Assembly: GCA_903825435.1 (NCBI GenBank)
Contig: CAIKAP010000111.1
Coordinates: forward strand, 1 to 58,859
DNA from: an uncultured Verrucomicrobiota bacterium
GTDB taxonomy: Bacteria; Verrucomicrobiota; Verrucomicrobiia; Palsa-1439
DNA: 58,859 nucleotides
Direction: 5' to 3'
Shown here: piece by piece, positions 54,255 to 58,859 of the stretch
Position numbering within the stretch: the stretch's first letter is position 1
Layout: each line of letters begins with the position of its first letter
The notes under the pieces: generated by a model
What the model was told of the DNA's origin: nothing
What the model saw: the letters and a program-made list of their open reading frames with translations, nothing else
The model's database searches: none
Position numbers and translations under genes: made by a program

Positions 54255-54851
54255 TCAAGTGCGGTGGCGCGGACTGCTGGCGTTGACGCCGCTGTGGCGA
54301 GCTTGGTCGGCTTGGATGACGACGCAGGCGACCTCTGACATTTTCTTATTTTCGTTACGGGCAGCTTTTTGGAGAGCGAGATAAGCGCCTTCTTCGTCCA
54401 TGCCGGTCTGGCGCATGAGTATGCCTTTGGCGCGTTCGACTAGTTTACGGGTTTCGAGCTGCTCGTTCATCTGGCGGAGCCTCTTCTTGTTGGCCAAGGC
54501 GAGTTCGATGGCAGGAGCGAGTTGCTGGGCGGTGAACGGCTTGACGAGGTAAGCGTCCACACCGGCAAGAGCGGCTTCGCTGCCAAGGCCAGCTTCGGTG
54601 TGGGCGCTGAGGACGATGACGGCGGTGAAGTTGACTTCCTGGATGGCGCGGCTGGCAGAAAGGCCGTCCATGTTGGGCATCCGTATGTCGAGAATGACGA
54701 GGTCGGGGTTGTGTTCCTTGACAAGGGTGAGGGCTTCCTGCCCGTCAGCGCCTTCGCCGACAACCTGGTGGCCCATCTCGGTCAGGGTTTTCCGCAATAC
54801 CATCAAAGTGACACCGTCGTCGTCGGCAATTACAACTCTCAATGCTTTCAT
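54255..54851 (-). CDS. ANTAR-domain response regulator
   Basis: ANTAR regulators bind paired hairpins in mRNA leaders and block termination. The 198-residue protein has a receiver domain (acid pair Asp10/Asp11, phospho-acceptor Asp55 in LVILDIRMPNMDG, Lys in YLVKPF) and a C-terminal ANTAR domain (about 125-182: LVERAKGILMRQTGMDEEGAYL, LQKAARNENKKMSEVA). The architecture is that of PdtaR/EutV. Its partner kinase lies 34 bases upstream. The ATG at 54851 starts MKALRVVIADDD; another lies four codons earlier. I did not find the double-hairpin RNA target near it. Confidence 0.93.
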   Translation of the reverse strand: MKALRVVIADDDGVTLMVLRKTLTEMGHQVVGEGADGQEALTLVKEHNPDLVILDIRMPNMDGLSASRAIQEVNFTAVIVLSAHTEAGLGSEAALAGVDAYLVKPFTAQQLAPAIELALANKKRLRQMNEQLETRKLVERAKGILMRQTGMDEEGAYLALQKAARNENKKMSEVACVVIQADQARHSGVNASSPRHRT

Positions 54852-54885
54852 GTGCGGCTGCATCTTAGAGTCGGCTCCCTCAAAG

Positions 54886-56049
54886 TCAAGCGTCCGGCTG
54901 CTGTCGGGCAGCGATGGGGAAGCTCACAACGGCATAAGCACCGTTTTCACGGTTGGTCAGAAGGAGTTCACCCCGGAGGTTCACTTGGCCGAGTTGGCGG
55001 ACGATGTTCATGCCTTGGCCGGAGGAAGTGATGTTTTCTGGGTAGCCACCTCCGTTGTCGTAAACGGTGAGGCAGACGCTCTGGTCCTGCTGGGCACACT
55101 GCACACGCAGACGCAACGGCTCGCCTTCGGGCGGATGCCCATGCAGAAGGGCGTTGGCAACAAGTTCATTTACGATCAGAGCCAGCGGCACCGCCTGCTC
55201 AGCATCCAGCCAGAGGTGCCCCAATTCGAGTTCGACTTCCGGCGGCGTGCCGTCGGTCGGAGTCGAATCTAGCAACGTCTCGATGATGACGCGAATCAAG
55301 ACGCGGGCGTCCACCTGGTCTGGCATTTCCTCGCTGAGGAGGTTGTGGACTTGGGCGATGGCTTGAATTTCGGAGATGGCGTGTCGGAGGCGCTCGGCAG
55401 CGCGACCCTCTGATGCGACAAGTTCCAGTTGAAGGAGTCCGGAAACCATCTGGAGGTTGTTTTTGATGCGATGATGCGCCTCTTCGATCAATAGTTGGAG
55501 TAGTTTGTTCTTCTTCTCCACATCCTCAAATAGCTGCGCGTTCGTGACCCCAAGGCCAATCTGGTTGGCAATCACCTCGATGAGGTCTAGAGTCTCTGAC
55601 TCGAAACGACGGACACGATACGCGCCCAGCACGAGCAACCCGACCATCTTTCCCTGGGCCGAAATTGGGCAGAGCACCGCACTGGCAAAACCCGCACTGA
55701 CCGGTTCATGTTCCGCACCACCAACCGCAACGGTAAAATCCTCCACCACCCGCGTCGTCCCTTCCAACACCGTATCCACCAAGGCATCATCGCCACGACG
55801 AATCACCATTACTTGCCGAGTGAACGCCTCTGTCAGGCTCCGCCACGCATACAGGTGCAACGCTGCATCCTCCCCAACCCAGCGATACATCGCCCCTGCG
55901 TCCAACTGTGTCACCGCCAACACTGAGTCCAGCGCGTTGTCCGCAATCTCACGGAGATCCAACGTGCGATTTACCGCATCGGCCACGAAACGGATGGCCG
56001 TCAGACGGAAATCCCGTGATAATGGACCGCTGGCTGGCTTCTTCTCCAT
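54886..56049 (-). CDS. Cytosolic sensor histidine kinase, GAF plus HisKA_2 type
   Basis: The 387-residue protein has no membrane segment. A GAF domain (about 20-175) precedes the HisKA_2 dimerisation segment IEEAHHRIKNNLQMVSGLLQ with the phospho-acceptor His (192/193), and an ATPase domain with NELVANALLHG, YDNGGGYPENI and GQGMNIVRQLG. This layout matches PdtaS/EutW kinases that pair with ANTAR regulators. The GAF ligand is unknown; redox or nucleotide sensing would suit the neighbours. It is divergent from the dUTPase-like gene over 68 bases. Confidence 0.92.
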   Translation of the reverse strand: MEKKPASGPLSRDFRLTAIRFVADAVNRTLDLREIADNALDSVLAVTQLDAGAMYRWVGEDAALHLYAWRSLTEAFTRQVMVIRRGDDALVDTVLEGTTRVVEDFTVAVGGAEHEPVSAGFASAVLCPISAQGKMVGLLVLGAYRVRRFESETLDLIEVIANQIGLGVTNAQLFEDVEKKNKLLQLLIEEAHHRIKNNLQMVSGLLQLELVASEGRAAERLRHAISEIQAIAQVHNLLSEEMPDQVDARVLIRVIIETLLDSTPTDGTPPEVELELGHLWLDAEQAVPLALIVNELVANALLHGHPPEGEPLRLRVQCAQQDQSVCLTVYDNGGGYPENITSSGQGMNIVRQLGQVNLRGELLLTNRENGAYAVVSFPIAARQQPDA

Positions 56050-56117
56050 ATCTACTCGGCTATAATGTTACCAGAAAAGCCGTGATTTTTCATCACCTTT
56101 CCCAGATACTGTGTGTT

Positions 56118-56498
56118 ATGAGCAACCCCGACAAACTGAACGAGATTTTTCGCCTCCAAGAATCCCTCAACCTCCGCATCGGCGTGGACACCCGTCACAT
56201 GACTGACGAAGACCGTCAAAAGTGGGTTCTCAACTACTGTCGCGCGATGAGCCAGGAGATCGCCGAGTTGACCGACAGCGTCCCATGGAAATGGTGGGCC
56301 AAGTACCAGACCTTCGACAAACAGAACGCCCGTGTCGAAGTCGTTGACCTCATGCACTTCCTTATTTCCCTCGCTCTCGTGCTGGAGATGACCCCCGAAG
56401 ATTTCTACGCCGCCTATACCAAGAAACACAGCGTCAACCTTGCCCGTCAAGACAGCGGCTATGCGAAGAAAGACGATAACGACAGCCGCCACATCTAG
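56118..56498 (+). CDS. All-alpha dUTPase-like (MazG-superfamily) nucleotide pyrophosphatase
   Basis: These enzymes hydrolyse dUTP/dUDP or related nucleotides to the monophosphate and keep uracil out of DNA. The 126-residue protein shows EIAELTDSVPWKWWAK and ARVEVVDLMHFLISLAL, the two helices whose Glu/Asp residues bind magnesium in dimeric dUTPases. The start is the ATG at 56118 (MSNPDKLNEIF). dUMP from it would feed ThyA (5199). It is divergent from the kinase gene. Confidence 0.83.
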   Translation: MSNPDKLNEIFRLQESLNLRIGVDTRHMTDEDRQKWVLNYCRAMSQEIAELTDSVPWKWWAKYQTFDKQNARVEVVDLMHFLISLALVLEMTPEDFYAAYTKKHSVNLARQDSGYAKKDDNDSRHI

Positions 56499-56589
56499 AC
56501 GTTCTTACAGGCGGGAATAGTGGTTTGGATGTTACAGATGCGAAGTGACCGGAGTATTGCGTGGAAGATAGGAAAGGAAACCGAAAAAC

Positions 56590-57099
56590 TCAATAGCCCC
56601 ACTCGCGGAGGATGGGACGGATCTCGTCGAGCGTGGGTTCCTTCGGCCATGCGAGGCGTTTGTCGTCGCCGGAGTAGGAGATGTTGAGTTGGTTCGTCCG
56701 GTAATGGGCGACGCGGCTCGTCTCGTAGGTCAGGCAGATGGATTCGTTGAAGATGCCGTCAACGCTCTCGTACTTCTTCGGGCCTTGGAAGATTTCCTGT
56801 TCGTGAATCCAACGGTAGCCGTCCGTGGTCTTGCGGAAGGCGATGGTGCGCGAGGTGCGTCCGTAGAAATGCAACATCCGGTCATAGGTGCCGCCGCGTC
56901 GCGCGTGCGATTCGAGGCGGACTTCGCCGTTGGTGGGGATTGGGGTGAAACCGTATTTCAACCGGTCGAATTGTTGCGCCGCTGTCAGCAACTCTTTCAA
57001 GCGCGGATCGTCCACCTTCATCTTCTCCGGCAACAGTCCGCACGAACACAGCAGCGCCAGCGCGAGTGCGGCGATTGCTGTTCTGTGTAATCTTTTCAC
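56590..57099 (-). CDS. Lipoprotein of unknown function
   Basis: The 169-residue product starts at a GTG at 57099 overlapping the SUMF1-like gene's stop. It begins VKRLHRTAIAALALALLCSCG, a signal peptide with a lipobox (LCSC, Cys at about 20), so it is likely a membrane-anchored lipoprotein. The rest (YGRTSRTIAFRKTTDGYRWI and ISYSGDDKRLAWPKEPTLDE) matches nothing I know. A much longer frame upstream is shadow of the neighbouring gene. The pair is probably exported together. Confidence 0.72.
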   Translation of the reverse strand: MKRLHRTAIAALALALLCSCGLLPEKMKVDDPRLKELLTAAQQFDRLKYGFTPIPTNGEVRLESHARRGGTYDRMLHFYGRTSRTIAFRKTTDGYRWIHEQEIFQGPKKYESVDGIFNESICLTYETSRVAHYRTNQLNISYSGDDKRLAWPKEPTLDEIRPILREWGY

Positions 57100-57902
57100 G
57101 GCGTTTCGAGCAAAACGCGGAAGCCGATGATTTTGTGTCGGACAGGTGGATAGCCCCAACAGCGATAGGTGGAGCGTACTTTGTTCGTCGGGCTGTCGTA
57201 GGAGCCGCCGCGCAGGACGCGATTGCCTTCGGCGCCTTTGGGACGCGCGGTGCCGTCGGCGGGCGCACCGTCGTAGTTGGGCACGTAGAAGTCCTGGCAC
57301 CATTCCAAGACATTGCCGTGCATGTCGTGTAAGCCCCATGCGTTCGGTTTCTTCTGGCCGACGGGATGAGTCATACTGTCGGAGTTCTTCTCGTACCATG
57401 CGTACTCGCCAAGTTCCGTGTCGGCGCAATGCCGTTCGTTCGTGGTGCCCGCGCGGCAGGCGTATTCCCATTCGGCTTCCGTCGGCAAACGGAACTGGTT
57501 GCCCGGCGCGACCCGCTTCAACTCCGTCATGAATCGGTCACAATCGTACCATCGAATCCACTCGACCGGTTTATTGTCGCCCTTGTGATGGCTGGGGTTG
57601 TCGCCCATCAACGTCTGCCATTGCTTCTGCGTCACCTCGTACTTGCCTAGGTAAAACGGCTTTGCGATGGTCACTTTGTGCGGCGGTCTCTCGTCGTTGC
57701 CACCGTTGTTGGAGCCCATGATGAACTCGCCTGAGGGAATCAGGACAAACTCCATCGACACGCCGGCGCCGAGGTCCATGGAGAAATCCTTTTGCAACGG
57801 CACGCTGGGTCTGCGCGGCGGCGCAGCGGCGCTGTGTTTGGCCTCGCCGCAACCGGCGAGACAACAAACGATGAACATCCAAATCACAGCGTATTGTTTC
57901 AT
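57096..57902 (-). CDS. SUMF1/FGE-fold lipoprotein, probably non-catalytic
   Basis: The 268-residue protein has a lipoprotein signal (WMFIVCCLAGCGEA) and a formylglycine-generating-enzyme fold: VLIPSGEFIMGSNNGG, KYEVTQKQWQTLMG, FRLPTEAEWEYACRAGT, HDMHGNVLEWCQDFY, and RVLRGGSYDSPTNKVRSTYR. FGE needs two cysteines in the segment just after GGS(Y/W); here it reads GGSYDSPTNKVRSTYRCWG without them. It is therefore more likely a binding or scaffold protein than a sulfatase activator. It is coupled to the following lipoprotein gene. Confidence 0.87.
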   Translation of the reverse strand: MKQYAVIWMFIVCCLAGCGEAKHSAAAPPRRPSVPLQKDFSMDLGAGVSMEFVLIPSGEFIMGSNNGGNDERPPHKVTIAKPFYLGKYEVTQKQWQTLMGDNPSHHKGDNKPVEWIRWYDCDRFMTELKRVAPGNQFRLPTEAEWEYACRAGTTNERHCADTELGEYAWYEKNSDSMTHPVGQKKPNAWGLHDMHGNVLEWCQDFYVPNYDGAPADGTARPKGAEGNRVLRGGSYDSPTNKVRSTYRCWGYPPVRHKIIGFRVLLETP

Positions 57903-58090
57903 AGAATTCACTGTCGCGGGCAAAGACTAGGAACCACCGGCTCGCGTGTCAATTTGATTCACGACGAGTCGGCGCTGGTGCGATGGGATGGATTCGACGC
58001 GACCGCGTTACTTCGCGGGCGTGGATTTGGCTTCCCCGCGCGCCTGCAAACGTTGTCCGCAACGTCGCAACGCAAGGCAAGGCGGCTCAT

Positions 58091-58108
58091 GTTCCGGAAA
58101 TGTTCCGG
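58091..58108 (+). repeat. GTTCCGG-N4-GTTCCGG repeat, copy 7 (perfect, intergenic)
   Basis: GTTCCGG at 58091-58097 and 58102-58108, spacer AAAT, between genes. Confidence 0.85.
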
Positions 58109-58164
58109 CTGCGAAAAAAGCAGTCAGAAGACAGGAGACAGAAGACAGAGTCAGCAAAGGCCAT

Positions 58165-58182
58165 GTTCCGGAAGTGTTGCGG
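58165..58182 (+). repeat. GTTCCGG-N4-GTTCCGG repeat, copy 8 (one mismatch, intergenic)
   Basis: GTTCCGG at 58165-58171 and GTTGCGG at 58176-58182, spacer AAGT. It lies 74 bases after copy 7 in the same orientation. Confidence 0.7.
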
Positions 58183-58274
58183 TTTGCTGCAATGAATAGC
58201 TTTGACAGAAATGCGATGCTCGGCTTTCATAGTTTCATGCTAATGGAAAAACTAATAATAACGTTCGGCGGAAT

Positions 58275-58640
58275 ATGAGCGACCTTTCCGATTCCATCGA
58301 TATCATTGAGCGGCTCATAAAAGACCGCGCCAACGAATCCTCCATTAAGGCCCATCTAATTACGCTGAGAGACCGTGCATCTGCTATAGAAACCTTGGTG
58401 GAAAGTCTCCAAGCAAGTAATTCGTCGCTCCAAACGCGCATTGCTGATCTTGAGCAGGAAGCAGCGAAAATGTCCGCGGTAAATATGATTGCGACACCAC
58501 GCACTCAACGCGACCCATGTCCGAGTTGTGGTCAGCCACGCGGTCATCTACGGGCAACAGGCATGGACCGGGATGGGGGTAATATTGAGTCGTATTACTG
58601 TGAAGGTTGCGGCGAGAGTTATGAGAAGCGAAAGACCTAA
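58275..58640 (+). CDS. Small coiled-coil protein with C-terminal zinc ribbon
   Basis: The 121-residue product starts MSDLSDSIDIIERLIKDRA and forms an N-terminal helical, coiled-coil-like region (heptads around AIETLVESLQASNSSLQTRI). It then has a zinc ribbon with CPSCGQPRG and YYCEGCGESYEK, giving four cysteines. I know no named family. Such small ribbon proteins occur in phages and genomic islands; the lower G+C content agrees. Confidence 0.65.
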   Translation: MSDLSDSIDIIERLIKDRANESSIKAHLITLRDRASAIETLVESLQASNSSLQTRIADLEQEAAKMSAVNMIATPRTQRDPCPSCGQPRGHLRATGMDRDGGNIESYYCEGCGESYEKRKT

Positions 58641-58743
58641 CCCGATGAGCCGAATAGGATGGAGTGCGGCTGGGGCGCTGGTGATGGCGAAAGTAATTGT
58701 TTCTGTCGGTTGTCTTGAAACTTTCAATAGAAAGGAAAATTCA

Positions 58744-58818
58744 ATGAATCAGGACGTTCTTGCAAAACTTCTTTTAGTGGATGGCGATTGGAGTGGAGAT
58801 GGCGAGCCGAAGGTGTGA
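58744..58818 (+). CDS. Possible 24-residue peptide
   Basis: An ATG at 58744 with a strong gaaagga site about 7 bases upstream opens a 24-codon frame (MNQDVLAKLLLVDGDWSGDG). The same frame extends upstream to an ATG at 58645. The good ribosome site favours the short form. It could be a small protein or a leader. Little else supports it. Confidence 0.3.
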   Translation: MNQDVLAKLLLVDGDWSGDGEPKV

Positions 58819-58859
58819 AAACAGTTTTTCCAGAGGCCCTTCGGCTTACTTTTACGATG

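Larger units (their letters stand above)
57903..58274. other. A+T-richer intergenic region with repeats
   Basis: No credible gene lies in these 370 bases, although short open frames exist. It holds two copies of the GTTCCGG repeat (58091 and 58165) 74 bases apart and a purine-rich stretch (58121-58155) of imperfect direct repeats of the type GAAGACAGGAGACA. The region borders a lower-GC tail and may be a scar of past insertions. Confidence 0.5.

Noticed and set aside
58121-58155. Purine-rich direct repeats as a possible CRISPR or phase-variable tract
   Set aside because: The units are imperfect, only a few long and have no spacers; no array-like structure occurs anywhere in the window.

Overview
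This window looks like a chromosomal segment of a Gram-negative bacterium of the PVC group, most likely Verrucomicrobiota. LpxA, an lnt remnant, lipoproteins and signal-peptide proteins show an outer membrane. A 50-residue small basic protein (37335-37487) matches a family I know only from Verrucomicrobia, Chlamydiae and relatives. Tat-exported Gfo/Idh oxidoreductases, TIM-barrel isomerases and DUF1080 proteins are also typical of that group. Most genes are GC-rich. Two stretches (about 13.3-15.2 kb and 57.9-58.8 kb) are clearly richer in A+T and look acquired. The taxonomic call is inference from gene content.

Layout. 1-0.5 kb: one end of an IS5-family element next to a broken apolipoprotein N-acyltransferase gene. 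0.5-3.5 kb: a secreted protein, rho and lpxA (minus strand). 3.6-9.1 kb (plus): a polyprenyl-phosphate sugar transferase, thyA-folA, then homoserine dehydrogenase and aspartate kinase. 9.2-10.1 kb: hairpins, an IS630 remnant and an orphan RelE-like toxin. 10.1-13.2 kb: a glycerophosphodiesterase, a membrane protein with a zinc-protease-like motif, and argS. 13.2-15.2 kb: an A+T-rich pair of a membrane protein and a trypsin-like protease. 15.2-17.5 kb: sufT, a prepilin peptidase and aroE.

17.5-29.5 kb (minus) is a tightly packed complex I operon in the order nuoA-B-C-D-I-H-J-K-L-M-M-N. It lacks nuoE, nuoF and nuoG, carries two nuoM genes, and its NuoI has a long C-terminal extension ending in an extra Fe-S motif. 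aroE and the prepilin peptidase follow with almost no gap. Divergent from it (29.6-34.3 kb, plus) run queE, a class III aminotransferase, a frameshifted isoprenylcysteine-methyltransferase-like gene and a LuxE/LuxC pair that would make fatty aldehydes.

34.3-40.6 kb (minus): pabA/trpG, folD, an SH3 protein, an RsuA-family pseudouridine synthase, the small basic protein, a TPR protein, a CutA1-HEAT-thioredoxin-TPR fusion and a HAD phosphatase. 40.7-52.2 kb: a carbohydrate region with a GH78 rhamnosidase fused to a DUF1080 domain, two TIM-barrel isomerases, a Gfo/Idh oxidoreductase, an esterase, a second DUF1080 protein and a DUF885 peptidase. Together these could be a periplasmic route for opening glycosides through 3-keto sugars. 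52.5-56.5 kb: a histidine kinase / ANTAR regulator / thioredoxin reductase / deoxyribosyltransferase-like operon, with a dUTPase-like gene divergent. 56.6-58.9 kb: two lipoproteins and an A+T-rich tail with a zinc-ribbon protein.

The strongest unexplained signal is a short repeat, GTTCCGG-N4-GTTCCGG, whose half-sites sit exactly 11 bp apart. It occurs eight times (six perfect), six of them inside unrelated genes in different reading frames and always with the CCGGAAC strand as the sense strand.
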